Positions 9,107-17,874 of a stretch of 64,000 nt of DNA are shown here, one piece after another. The notes beneath the pieces were generated by a model that saw only the letters and a program-made list of their open reading frames with translations, was not told where the DNA came from and did not search any database. The first letter of the stretch is position 1, and every line of letters starts with the position of its first letter. The translations under genes and the position numbers were made by a program. This DNA is from Pseudomonas putida (GTDB lineage: Bacteria > Pseudomonadota > Gammaproteobacteria > Pseudomonadales > Pseudomonadaceae), in contig NZ_CP011789.1 of the NCBI RefSeq assembly GCF_001636055.1, positions 186,001 to 250,000 of the forward strand. The letters run 5' to 3'.

Positions 9107-10375
9107 TCAGCCGTTGAACACGTCATCCACGCTCTTGAGCGGGTAGTGCTTCGGATACGGCAGGGTCGCCACACCGGATTCGATGGCGGCCTTGGCCACG
9201 GCATCGGAAACGACGGTGATCAGGCGAGCGTCCAGCGGCTTCGGAATGATGTACTCGCGGCCGAACTCCAGACCTTCAACACCGTAGGCCTCGCACACTT
9301 CCTTCGGAACCGGCAGCTTGGCCAGGTCTTTCAGGGCGATAGCGGCGGCAATCTTCATCTCTTCGTTGATGCGCTTGGCGCGAACGTCCAGGGCACCACG
9401 GAAGATGAAGGGGAAGCCCAGAACGTTGTTGACCTGGTTCGGGTAGTCGGAACGACCGGTGGCCATGATCACATCGCTGCGGGTGGCGTGGGCCAGCTCT
9501 GGAGCGATTTCCGGATCCGGGTTCGAGCAGGCGAACACGATCGGGTTGGCAGCCATCGACTTCAAGCCTTCCGGGCTCAGCAGGTTCGGGCCGGACAGGC
9601 CAACGAACACGTCAGCGCCTTCCAGCGCGTCAGCCAGGGTGCGCTTGTCGGTGGCGTGAGCGAACTGCGCCTTGTACTGGTTCAGGTCGTCGCGGCCAGC
9701 GTGGATCACGCCGCTGCGGTCGATCATGTAGATGTTCTCGACCTTGGCGCCCATGCTGACCAGCAGCTTCATGCAGGAGATGGCGGCAGCGCCGGCACCC
9801 AGGCAGACGATCTTGGCGTCTTCGAGCTTCTTGCCTGCGATTTCCAGGGCGTTGATCATGCCGGCGGCCGTCACGATGGCGGTGCCGTGCTGGTCATCGT
9901 GGAAGACCGGGATGTCGCACTGTTCGATCAGAGTGCGCTCGATCTCGAAGCACTCAGGTGCCTTGATGTCTTCGAGGTTGATGCCACCGAAGGTGATGGA
10001 GATGCGGCGAACGGTGTCGATGAAAGCCTGTGGGCTTTCCGACTCGACTTCGATGTCGAACACGTCGATACCGGCGAAACGCTTGAACAGAACACCCTTG
10101 CCTTCCATGACTGGCTTGGAAGCCAGCGGGCCGAGGTCACCCAGGCCGAGGATGGCAGTACCGTCGGAGATCACAGCGACCAGGTTACCCTTGCCGGTGT
10201 ATTTGTAGGCCAGCTCTGGATCACGGCCAATTTCGCGTACCGGCTCGGCGACGCCTGGGCTGTAGGCCAGGGCAAGGTCACGGGCGGTGGCGGTTGGCTT
10301 GGAGAGTTCGACGCTCAGTTTCCCCGGGCGAGGTTGAGCGTGATATTCGAGAGCGGCGGTTTTCAAGTCTGACAT
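9107..10375 (-). CDS. maeB: NADP-dependent malic enzyme
   Basis: It oxidatively decarboxylates malate to pyruvate, producing NADPH. The N-terminal malic domain shows LAYSPGVAEPV, SDGTAILGLGDLGP and the lysine-containing ASKPVMEGKGVLFK. Divalent metal and substrate residues fall in FHDDQHGTA, and the Rossmann domain in CLGAGAAAISCMK. The 422 residues end after the malic enzyme core; the C-terminal phosphotransacetylase-like domain of E. coli MaeB is absent, as is usual in Pseudomonas. The start MSDLKTAALEYH was chosen over an ATG nine bases upstream because it leaves a better-spaced AGCGGA ribosome-binding site. Confidence 0.96.
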   Translation of the reverse strand: MSDLKTAALEYHAQPRPGKLSVELSKPTATARDLALAYSPGVAEPVREIGRDPELAYKYTGKGNLVAVISDGTAILGLGDLGPLASKPVMEGKGVLFKRFAGIDVFDIEVESESPQAFIDTVRRISITFGGINLEDIKAPECFEIERTLIEQCDIPVFHDDQHGTAIVTAAGMINALEIAGKKLEDAKIVCLGAGAAAISCMKLLVSMGAKVENIYMIDRSGVIHAGRDDLNQYKAQFAHATDKRTLADALEGADVFVGLSGPNLLSPEGLKSMAANPIVFACSNPDPEIAPELAHATRSDVIMATGRSDYPNQVNNVLGFPFIFRGALDVRAKRINEEMKIAAAIALKDLAKLPVPKEVCEAYGVEGLEFGREYIIPKPLDARLITVVSDAVAKAAIESGVATLPYPKHYPLKSVDDVFNG

Positions 10376-10550
10376 GGTGGGCATTCCGCTTGTTTACTGT
10401 TCTGACGGACCGCCGAGGATACGCAAAGAGCCGGGAGGCGACAAGACTGCCCGGTCACATGTGTCAAGGCCCTTGGCCTACGACTTTACGCTACAACCCG
10501 CGGGGCTTACGGCCTTGAGTGTGTACAATCCAAACCAATAATGTCTACAA

Positions 10551-11378
10551 CTATTTTTTCACCGAAACCTGCTCCAACATGCTCGGATCGCTCAGCGGCA
10601 ACAGCCAGCGTCGCTGCCCAGGCTTGAGCCCGCCCTTGCGGGAACGGTCCAGCACCCAGCCGCGCGCCTCGACCTGACGCCCCTTGAGATTATCGAAGAA
10701 ACCGTCAGGGAAGGCGCGTTGCAGACGAGCGGGAACCTGCAGCACCACAGCCTCGTCAAGCTCCAGCCAGACGCCTCCTCGATTGTGGTCGATCGCGCTC
10801 ACCCTGCCGCCGATCACAGCGAAGCCGGATTGTCTCAGGTGCCCCGCTGCGATGACCGGCGACTGCCGCCAGAGCCCGAGCCTACCTGTGCGTGCGGCCT
10901 GCTCGGCTTGTTGCTGGCAGCCGACCAGACGCACGTTGGGTGCCACCGCAACGCGATAGGCCAAGCCCTCACTGAGCAACTGCGCCTCAAGATTGTCGCC
11001 ATTCCGGCCATAGAGGTGCGCCAAGGTGCGCCCGTACTTGTCCCTGGGCTCCACACCCGGCACCAGCCCCACCCGGCCATCACTGGCCTGCACCAGTGCC
11101 TCCAGCCGTCGCCTGGCCGCTTCGGCATAGGGTTCGCTGGTGCGACCTTTGCGCCCGATCTCAGGTGCATTGATGCCAATCAGCCGCACGCTGCGGCCAT
11201 CCCCCAGACGCACGGTATCGCCATCGACGACCTGACGCACCGTCACTGGCTGCAAGGCCTCGGGAACCGGGCAGAAGGCCTGCGCGGGAACATGCCAGAT
11301 TGCGCCCACAAAAAAGGCGCCCACGAGGGGCGCCTTCTTTTGCAGCAATGCGAAACCCGAAGGGCTCGCCGTGCGCAT
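10551..11378 (-). CDS. secreted thermonuclease-like (SNase) protein
   Basis: A staphylococcal-nuclease-fold protein, probably exported. The putative signal peptide runs from ATG 11378 through QKKAPLVGAFFVGAIWHV to a cleavage site after PAQA. The SNase core follows with the calcium/catalytic motif VVDGDTVRL, RLIGINAPEIG and the catalytic-arginine segment DKYGRTLAHLYG. A C-terminal extension of about 100 residues resembles an OB-like region. The ATG is two bases after the rpmE stop, suggesting translational coupling, but the rpmE terminator hairpin lies within codons 15-22. Shorter GTG starts would remove most of the signal peptide. Family assignment is firm; start and substrate are less so. 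Confidence 0.82.
   Translation of the reverse strand: MRTASPSGFALLQKKAPLVGAFFVGAIWHVPAQAFCPVPEALQPVTVRQVVDGDTVRLGDGRSVRLIGINAPEIGRKGRTSEPYAEAARRRLEALVQASDGRVGLVPGVEPRDKYGRTLAHLYGRNGDNLEAQLLSEGLAYRVAVAPNVRLVGCQQQAEQAARTGRLGLWRQSPVIAAGHLRQSGFAVIGGRVSAIDHNRGGVWLELDEAVVLQVPARLQRAFPDGFFDNLKGRQVEARGWVLDRSRKGGLKPGQRRWLLPLSDPSMLEQVSVKK
11310..11336 (-). terminator. rho-independent terminator of rpmE, inside nuclease 5' coding region
   Basis: The stem is AAGGCGCCC (11314-11322) with GGGCGCCTT (11328-11336), a five-base loop, and six T on the minus strand (A6 at 11310-11315 on plus). It begins about 45 bases after the rpmE stop. It also lies within the region encoding the hydrophobic core of the nuclease signal peptide. 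Confidence 0.85.
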
Positions 11379-11380
11379 GA

Positions 11381-11596
11381 TTACTTCTTGGTACCGAACA
11401 TACCGAAGCGATCGGCGAACTTCTGTACGCGACCACCGGTGTCCAGGACTTTCTGCTTACCGGTGTAGAACGGGTGGCAGAGGTTGCAAACGTCGATCGC
11501 CAGGGTGTTGCCCAGGGTCGAACGGGTTTCGAATTTGTTGCCGCAGCTGCAGGTGACAGCAACTGCTTCGTAGTTCGGATGAATATCGGCTTTCAT
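11381..11596 (-). CDS. rpmE: 50S ribosomal protein L31 (zinc form)
   Basis: The 71-residue protein [16 protein letters not shown]... keeps the CSCG and CNLC cysteine pairs of the zinc-binding (C+) L31 type. The start at 11596 has a strong GAGGAAG site; an upstream ATG at 11635 would add 13 non-conserved residues. It is adjacent to priA on the opposite strand. C+ L31 is normally replaced by the cysteine-free paralogue under zinc starvation; no Zur site was recognised here. Confidence 0.97.
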   Translation of the reverse strand: MKADIHPNYEAVAVTCSCGNKFETRSTLGNTLAIDVCNLCHPFYTGKQKVLDTGGRVQKFADRFGMFGTKK

Positions 11597-11763
11597 GGTC
11601 ACTTCCTCGAGCTGCGTGCCGCCACCCAACACCAATTGTTGAATACCGCACGTAATTAGGCGGCGAATAATACCAGACCGTCAGGCCAGCGCAAGTTGTC
11701 GCTTGCACCGGCCGTCGTCTGCTAGGCTCGTGCGATTCCCGACCAGCTACGAAGACCTGCCGC

Positions 11764-13983
11764 GTGTCCGACGTCATCCTGCGCCTTGCCCTGCCCTCGC
11801 CCCTGCGTCGCTTGTTCGACTACCGGGCCCCGGCCGCCATGGCACGCCAGCAACTGACACCCGGCATGCGCATCCGCGTACCGTTCGGCCGTCGCGAGAT
11901 GATCGGCGTGCTGGTGGAGGTCTGCGAGCAGAGCGAAGTCCCCGCCGACAAGCTCAAGCCAGCGAGCATGCTGCTCGACCCGGTCTCGCCGCTGCCTCCG
12001 GCACTGTTCAAGCTGTGCCTGTGGACCGCCCACTACTATCAGCACAGCCTGGGCGACACCCTGAGCTGGGCATTGCCGGTGTTGCTGCGTCAGGGCGAAG
12101 CAGCCGAAGTGCGCCAGGAGCGTTTCTGGCATGCGACCCCCGGCGCGCGTCTGGACGACCCACGTATCGCCCGGGCACCGCGCCAGAAAGAGGCCTTGCA
12201 GACCCTCGCCCAGCACCCTCATGGCGTAGCCCACAGCGTGCTGGCCAAACTCGGCCTGAACAAAGACAGCCTCGACCTGCTGCTGGCCAAGGAACTGGTG
12301 CAGGTCGAGGTGCGCCGGCACCTGCCGGCGCCGCGCCATGACCGCTGGCTGGCCCAGCCGGAACTGCCGCTCAACGAGGAGCAGAGCGCTGCCTTCCAGG
12401 CCGTGCGCGCAGGCTTCGGCAGCTTCCACGCCTTCCTGCTGGCCGGTGTCACCGGCAGCGGCAAGACCGAGGTCTACCTGCAGCTGATTCGCGAAACCCT
12501 GGAGGCCGGCAAGCAGGCACTGATCCTGATCCCCGAGATCAACCTCGGCCCGCAGACCCTGGCGCGCTTCGAGCAGCGCTTCAATGCCCGCATCGCCCTG
12601 CTGCACTCGGCAGTCAACGACCGCGAGCGCCTGGATGCCTGGCTCGCTGCCCGCGATGGCGAGGCCGACATCATCATCGGCACACGTTCGGCCCTGTTCA
12701 CGCCCATGAAGAACCCGGGCCTGATCATCATCGACGAGGAGCACGACGGCTCCTACAAACAACAGGAAGGGCTGCGCTATCACGCCCGCGACCTGGCCGT
12801 GGTCCGCGCGCACCAGGAGAACATCCCGATCCTGCTGGGCTCGGCGACACCTTCGCTGGAAAGCCTGCACAACGCCCACAGCGGGCGCTACGGCCTGCTG
12901 CGCATGAACCAGCGCGCCGGCGGCGCCCGCCCGCCGCGCTTCATGCGCCTGGATGTGCGCAGCCTGCCGCTGGACAGCGGCATCAGTGGCCCACTTCAAC
13001 AGGCGATCGGCCAGACCCTGGCAGCCGGCCAACAAGTGTTGGTGTTCCTCAACCGCCGCGGCTTCGCCCCGACGCTGCTGTGTCACGACTGCGGCTGGCT
13101 GTCGGAGTGTCCACGCTGCGATGCACGCATGACCGTGCATCAGCGCTCAGGCGTGTTGCGCTGTCACCACTGTGGTTACGACGAACGCCTGCCGCTGCAA
13201 TGCCCGCAATGCGCCCACGTCGACCTGCGCCCGGTCGGCGCCGGAACCGAGCGCGCCGAAGAGCGCCTGAAGACCCTGTTCCCCGATTACCCCGTCCTGC
13301 GCGTGGACCGCGACAGCACGTCGCGCAAGGACGCCATGCACCACCTGTTGACCACCATCCAGCGCGGCCAGCCGAGCATTCTGGTCGGCACCCAGATGCT
13401 GGCCAAGGGGCATCACTTCCCGCGGGTAACCCTGGTGGCCATCCTCGATGCCGATGGCGGACTGTTCTCGGGTGATTTCCGCGCCAGCGAGCGAATGGCG
13501 CAGCTGATCGTGCAGGTCGCAGGCCGCGCCGGGCGGGCCGAGGAGCCTGGCAAGGTGATCGTGCAGACCCACCTGGCCGAGCATCCACTGCTGGTGCAAC
13601 TGACCGAGCAAGGCTATTTCGCCTTCGCCGAGCAAGCCCTGAGCGAGCGGCGCGCCGCCGGCCTGCCGCCCTTCTCGCACCTGGCCCTGCTGCGCGCCGA
13701 AGCGCATAAGCCAGGGCAGGCGGAAGCCTTTCTCGACGAAGCCTGCGCCGCCGCCGAGGGTGTGCTGGCAGAGCAGGGCTTGAGCGGCATCGAGCTGCTC
13801 GGCCCGGTACCAGCCCCCATGGAGCGCCGTGCCGGCCGCTTCCGCGCGCAGCTGTTGATCCAGGCCAATGCCCGGGCGCCGCTGCATCGACTGATCAGTA
13901 GCTGGTTGCTAGTGTTGGAACAGATGCCGTCGGGACGGCAGGTGCGCTGGTCGCTGGACGTGGACCCGGTCGATCTCTACTGA
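11764..13983 (+). CDS. priA: primosomal protein N' (replication restart helicase)
   Basis: A 3'-5' DNA helicase that recognises stalled forks and reloads the replisome. The N-terminal 3'-end-binding domain is followed by Walker A GVTGSGKTEVY (about residue 230), a DEEH box in IIIDEEHDGSY (about 323), the cysteine-rich zinc insert (CHDCGWLSECPRC, then CHHCGY and CPQC, about 440-490) and helicase motif VI (QVAGRAGR). The 739-residue length is typical. The start is GTG 11764. Confidence 0.97.
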   Translation: MSDVILRLALPSPLRRLFDYRAPAAMARQQLTPGMRIRVPFGRREMIGVLVEVCEQSEVPADKLKPASMLLDPVSPLPPALFKLCLWTAHYYQHSLGDTLSWALPVLLRQGEAAEVRQERFWHATPGARLDDPRIARAPRQKEALQTLAQHPHGVAHSVLAKLGLNKDSLDLLLAKELVQVEVRRHLPAPRHDRWLAQPELPLNEEQSAAFQAVRAGFGSFHAFLLAGVTGSGKTEVYLQLIRETLEAGKQALILIPEINLGPQTLARFEQRFNARIALLHSAVNDRERLDAWLAARDGEADIIIGTRSALFTPMKNPGLIIIDEEHDGSYKQQEGLRYHARDLAVVRAHQENIPILLGSATPSLESLHNAHSGRYGLLRMNQRAGGARPPRFMRLDVRSLPLDSGISGPLQQAIGQTLAAGQQVLVFLNRRGFAPTLLCHDCGWLSECPRCDARMTVHQRSGVLRCHHCGYDERLPLQCPQCAHVDLRPVGAGTERAEERLKTLFPDYPVLRVDRDSTSRKDAMHHLLTTIQRGQPSILVGTQMLAKGHHFPRVTLVAILDADGGLFSGDFRASERMAQLIVQVAGRAGRAEEPGKVIVQTHLAEHPLLVQLTEQGYFAFAEQALSERRAAGLPPFSHLALLRAEAHKPGQAEAFLDEACAAAEGVLAEQGLSGIELLGPVPAPMERRAGRFRAQLLIQANARAPLHRLISSWLLVLEQMPSGRQVRWSLDVDPVDLY

Positions 13984-14115
13984 ATCCATGAAAGCCAGCG
14001 CAATCCTGCGCGAGCCGTAAAGGTTGGCAATCAAGCCCCGGCCACGGATAATGTTCCGTTTTTCCACCTGCGCATCGAAGCGCTGCACCGCGCTTGCGGT
14101 CGAAAAGAGAACCCG

Positions 14116-15852
14116 ATGAAAGACACCATTCGCCAGCTGATCCAGCAAGCCCTCACCCAACTCGTCAACGAAGGTGTGTTGCCTGAAGGCCTGACGCCGG
14201 CGATCCAGGTGGAAAACGCCCGCGACAAGACCCACGGCGACTTCGCCAGCAACATCGCCATGATGTTGGCCAAGCCGGCAGGCATGAAGCCGCGCGACCT
14301 GGCCGACAAGCTGATCGCCGCCCTGCCTGCCAGCGCCGACATCAGCAAGGTCGAGATCGCCGGCCCCGGCTTCCTCAACTTCTTCCAGAACACCGACGCC
14401 CTGGCCAACCGCCTAGAGGCGGCACTTGCAGATGCCCACCTGGGCGTGCGCAAGGCCGGCGCAGCGGAAAAAGTGGTCATCGACATGTCGGCGCCAAACC
14501 TGGCCAAGGAGATGCACGTCGGCCACCTGCGCTCGACCATCATCGGCGACAGCGTCGCGCGCGTGCTGGAATTCCTCGGCGACGAGGTGATCCGCCAGAA
14601 CCACGTGGGCGACTGGGGCACCCAGTTCGGCATGCTGCTGGCCTACCTGGAAGAAAACCCCATCACCAGCGACGAGCTGTCGGACCTGGAAAACTTCTAC
14701 CGCGCGGCGAAGAAGCGCTTCGACGAATCGGAAGACTTCGCCAACCGCGCCCGTGGCCTAGTGGTCAAGCTGCAAGCTGGCGACCCCGAGTGCATGGCGC
14801 TGTGGACGCGTTTCAAGGATATCTCGCTGTCGCACTGCCAAAAGACCTACGAGCTGCTCAACGTCAAGCTGACCATGGCCGACGTGATGGGCGAAAGTGC
14901 CTACAACGCCGACCTCGCCAACGTAGTCGCCGACCTCAAGGCCAAGGGTCTGCTGGTCGAAAGCCAGGGCGCGCAGTGCGTGTTCCTGGAAGAGTTCAAG
15001 AACACCGAAGGCGAGCCGCTGCCGGTGATCGTGCAAAAGGCCGACGGCGGCTACCTGTACGCCACCACCGACCTGGCTGCGGTGCGCTACCGCAGCAATG
15101 TGCTCAAGGCCGATCGCGCCTTGTACTTCGTCGACCAACGCCAGGCGCTGCACTTCAACCAGGTGTTCGAAGTGGCGCGTCGCGCCGGCTTCGTCGGGCA
15201 CCCGATGAAAATGGAGCACATGGGCTTCGGCACCATGAACGGCGCCGATGGCCGTCCGTTCAAGACCCGCGACGGCGGCACCGTGAAGCTGATCGACCTG
15301 CTGAGCGAAGCCAAGGAGCGCGCCTACGCGCTGGTCAAGGAAAAGAACCCGAGCCTGGCCGAGGACGAGCTGCGCCACATCGGTGAAGTGGTCGGGATCG
15401 GCGCGGTGAAGTACGCCGACCTGTCCAAGCACCGTACCAGCGACTACAGCTTCAACTTCGAACTGATGCTCAACTTCGAAGGCAACACCGCGCCCTACCT
15501 GCTCTACGCCTACACCCGCGTGGCCGGTGTGTTCCGCAAGCTGGGCAAGGGCTTCGACGAGGTAGAGGGCGACATCGTGCTGCAGGCTGCCCACGAGCAG
15601 GACCTGGCGGCTCGCCTGGCACAGTTCGGCGAAACGCTGAACAACGTCGCCGAAAAAGGCACCCCACACGTGCTGTGCAGCTACCTCTACGACCTGGCCG
15701 GCCTGTTCTCCAGCTTCTACGAGAACTGCCCGATCCTCACCGCCGAAACCGTCGAACAGCAGCAGAGCCGCCTGCGTCTCGCCGCGCTGACCGGCCGTAC
15801 TCTCAAGCAGGGCCTGGAGCTGCTCGGCCTGGAAACCCTGGAGCGCATGTAA
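14116..15852 (+). CDS. argS: arginyl-tRNA synthetase
   Basis: A class I aminoacyl-tRNA synthetase charging tRNA-Arg. The N-terminal Add-1 domain leads to the HIGH-type motif HVGH in [16 protein letters not shown] (about residue 135). The KMSKS position is replaced by the FKTRDGG segment, as is usual for ArgRS, and the C-terminal anticodon domain starts about residue 450. It has 578 residues and ends ETLERM. The next gene begins two bases later, so translation is probably coupled. Confidence 0.98.
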   Translation: MKDTIRQLIQQALTQLVNEGVLPEGLTPAIQVENARDKTHGDFASNIAMMLAKPAGMKPRDLADKLIAALPASADISKVEIAGPGFLNFFQNTDALANRLEAALADAHLGVRKAGAAEKVVIDMSAPNLAKEMHVGHLRSTIIGDSVARVLEFLGDEVIRQNHVGDWGTQFGMLLAYLEENPITSDELSDLENFYRAAKKRFDESEDFANRARGLVVKLQAGDPECMALWTRFKDISLSHCQKTYELLNVKLTMADVMGESAYNADLANVVADLKAKGLLVESQGAQCVFLEEFKNTEGEPLPVIVQKADGGYLYATTDLAAVRYRSNVLKADRALYFVDQRQALHFNQVFEVARRAGFVGHPMKMEHMGFGTMNGADGRPFKTRDGGTVKLIDLLSEAKERAYALVKEKNPSLAEDELRHIGEVVGIGAVKYADLSKHRTSDYSFNFELMLNFEGNTAPYLLYAYTRVAGVFRKLGKGFDEVEGDIVLQAAHEQDLAARLAQFGETLNNVAEKGTPHVLCSYLYDLAGLFSSFYENCPILTAETVEQQQSRLRLAALTGRTLKQGLELLGLETLERM

Positions 15853-15853
15853 G

Positions 15854-16552
15854 TTGGCTGCCAAGAAAAAACCCGCGCCCAAGCGCGGCGCCAGCCGTCA
15901 CCAGCCACCCGCCAAACAGCCGATCCCGGGCTGGGTGTGGCTGGCGGTCGGCCTGACCGTAGGTGCATTCATCGTCTTCCTGATGAAGCTCGAGCCCGGC
16001 GGCGATGACATCAAGCGTGCCAAGCCTGAACAGCAGAAGCCCGCCAAGGTCGCCGAGGCGGCCAAAGGCACCACGCCGACCACGCCGCAGCCGATCAAGC
16101 CCAAGTACGACTTCTACACCCTGCTGCCAGAGTCGGAAGTGATCGTGCCGCCTGAAGCGGTGCCGGAGAAGACGCCGCCCGTGCCGGCCCAGCCGGTCAC
16201 GCCGGTCACTCCTGCCGAAGCCGCGAAGATCGACACGGCCCGAGCCCAGGCTGCGCTGTCGGGGCAGACGCCACCACCGGCTCCCCCAGTGATCAAGCCT
16301 GCAGCGACCACGCAGTTCTTCCTCCAGGCCGGTTCGTTCCGCAAGGAAGCCGATGCCGACAAGGTACGTGCGCAGATCATCCTGCTCGGCCAGGTGGTCA
16401 AGGTGGAATCGGGGACGGTGAAGGAAGAAACCTGGTACCGCGTACTGGTCGGTCCGTTCAGCAACCGTGAACAACTGACCGTGGCACAGAAGCAGCTGGC
16501 CGGAGCAGGTTTCAGCAACCTGCTGCTGCAGCAGCGACAGACCCGCCAGTAA
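15854..16552 (+). CDS. FtsN-like SPOR-domain cell division protein
   Basis: A bitopic inner-membrane protein of 232 residues. A basic cytosolic head (AAKKKPAPKRG) precedes one helix (about 26-44, WVWLAVGLTVGAFIVFL). A long Pro/Ala/Lys periplasmic linker leads to a C-terminal SPOR domain (about 155-228: FFLQAGSFRKEADADKVRAQ and WYRVLVGPFSNREQ). This is the FtsN layout, and the position directly after argS is the usual place in Pseudomonas. The start is TTG 15854, two bases after the argS stop. Septal peptidoglycan binding and divisome activation are inferred from the family. Confidence 0.88.
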   Translation: MAAKKKPAPKRGASRHQPPAKQPIPGWVWLAVGLTVGAFIVFLMKLEPGGDDIKRAKPEQQKPAKVAEAAKGTTPTTPQPIKPKYDFYTLLPESEVIVPPEAVPEKTPPVPAQPVTPVTPAEAAKIDTARAQAALSGQTPPPAPPVIKPAATTQFFLQAGSFRKEADADKVRAQIILLGQVVKVESGTVKEETWYRVLVGPFSNREQLTVAQKQLAGAGFSNLLLQQRQTRQ

Positions 16553-16554
16553 CG

Positions 16555-16590
16555 AAAAAGGCCTTGCCGCACTGCGACAAGGCCTTTTTT
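16555..16590. terminator. bidirectional rho-independent terminator
   Basis: AAGGCCTTG pairs with CAAGGCCTT around an 11-base loop, with A-rich left and T6 right flanks. It lies between the converging SPOR gene and TM2 gene. Confidence 0.92.
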
Positions 16591-16598
16591 CTGCGGAG

Positions 16599-17018
16599 TC
16601 AGCGCTGCCTGCCATTGACCTCGGACACCTGGGTGTTGAGGGTCCAGAAGTCATACAGCACGCCAATCAGGAACAGGCCGCCGGTAAACAGGTAGATCAG
16701 TGCGCTGATCCACTTGCCCTGGTAAAGCCTGTGAATGCCGAAAATACCCAGGAACGTCAGCAGCACCCACGCCACGCTGTAGTTCACCGGCCCTGGCTGG
16801 AACCGCAGGTCAGCCTCGCGGTCCATGGACGGGATCAGGAACAGGTCGATCAGCCAGCCGATACCCAGCAAGCCCAGCGTGCAGAACCAGATCGTCCCGG
16901 TGATCGGCTTTCCGTAGTAGAAACGGTGCGAGCCGGTGAAGCCGAAGATCCACAGCAGGTACCCGATGACCTTGCTGTGCGTGTCATGAAGCGGCGCACC
17001 CTGTTGATACGTATTCAT
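16599..17018 (-). CDS. TM2-domain membrane protein
   Basis: A small inner-membrane protein of 139 residues with four hydrophobic segments arranged as two TM2-like hairpins: VIGYLLWIFGFTGSHRFYYGK with GTIWFCTLGLLGIGWLIDLF, then VAWVLLTFLGIFGIHRLYQGK with LIYLFTGGLFLIGVLYDFW. The two G-x-H-R-[FL]-Y-x-G-K motifs suggest an internal duplication. No function is established for bacterial TM2 proteins of this type. Confidence 0.85.
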   Translation of the reverse strand: MNTYQQGAPLHDTHSKVIGYLLWIFGFTGSHRFYYGKPITGTIWFCTLGLLGIGWLIDLFLIPSMDREADLRFQPGPVNYSVAWVLLTFLGIFGIHRLYQGKWISALIYLFTGGLFLIGVLYDFWTLNTQVSEVNGRQR

Positions 17019-17186
17019 TCAAAACCCTCGTGGGATAGCCGAAAATTTTCTAACGAAAAATGTGACTTTTTCGTTTTGCCCCGACGTATGGCACCCAGCC
17101 ACACGACCAACGGATCAGATTTTGATCAAAAAGCTGTTATAAAGTTGCGCGCCAACATCTATAAACATCCATAAAGAGCTTCAACT

Positions 17187-17819
17187 ATGCCGCCTTTCTT
17201 CAAGACATGGCTGACCCTCTGCCTATTGTTACCCCTGGCCGCCCACGCCACCAACCGTGAGCAACGACTCCCCAACGGATTCACTGGCTACACCTCCAAC
17301 GCCGATGTTTCCGTGAAACGCACCCCCGCCAAGCAGGTCAGCCTGCGTGCGCGTCCGGCAAATGCCGCGAAGAACCACGCGCTGAAAGTGGCGGCGATGT
17401 CGCCCAAGCAGAGCAGCGAAGTACTCAGCCGCGCCGTCAACGTGCTCGGCACCCCCTACCGCTGGGGCGGTAGCACGCCTGGCAAGGGCTTCGACTGCAG
17501 CGGTCTGGTCAAGTACGCCTTCAACGATGTCGCCGACGTCGATCTGCCACGCACCTCGAACGCCATGGCCCAAGGGCATGGCGTGAAAGTGGCGCGGGAT
17601 GACCTCAAGCCCGGCGACCTGATCTTCTTCAACATCAAGAGCCGTCGGGTCAATCACGTTGCCATCTACCTGGGCAACGACCGCTTCATCCACGCGCCGC
17701 GCACCGGCAAGCGGGTGAGCATCGACAGCCTCGAAAAGCCGTACTGGCAGAAGCATTATGTGGTTGCCAAGCGCGTGCTGCCCAAGGAGCAGGAGGCGCT
17801 GCGGCTGGCCAAGCGTTGA
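17187..17819 (+). CDS. NlpC/P60 family cell-wall endopeptidase
   Basis: An exported cysteine hydrolase expected to cut gamma-D-Glu-meso-DAP bonds in peptidoglycan stem peptides. Its signal peptide (FFKTWLTLCLLLPLAAHA) precedes a basic linker of about 60 residues and the NlpC/P60 core from about residue 85. The catalytic cysteine is in FDCSGLVKYAF, the histidine in NHVAIYLG, and the third polar residue in FIHAPRTG. It has 210 residues. The upstream 168 bases are AT-rich, with several TATAAA-like hexamers, but no promoter pair has convincing spacing. Confidence 0.92.
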   Translation: MPPFFKTWLTLCLLLPLAAHATNREQRLPNGFTGYTSNADVSVKRTPAKQVSLRARPANAAKNHALKVAAMSPKQSSEVLSRAVNVLGTPYRWGGSTPGKGFDCSGLVKYAFNDVADVDLPRTSNAMAQGHGVKVARDDLKPGDLIFFNIKSRRVNHVAIYLGNDRFIHAPRTGKRVSIDSLEKPYWQKHYVVAKRVLPKEQEALRLAKR

Positions 17820-17833
17820 TGTAGTTTCTTTCT

Positions 17834-17869
17834 CTGGCCTCTTCGCGGGCAAACCCACGAAGAGGCCAG
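17834..17869. repeat. REP-like perfect palindrome, probable terminator
   Basis: A 12-bp perfect stem, CTGGCCTCTTCG (17834-17845) with CGAAGAGGCCAG (17858-17869), encloses a loop with a further GGG/CCC pairing. The arm is the conserved P. putida REP motif GGCCTCTTCGCGGGC. It sits between two convergent genes and lacks a long T tract. Confidence 0.7.
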
Positions 17870-17874
17870 CAGTT

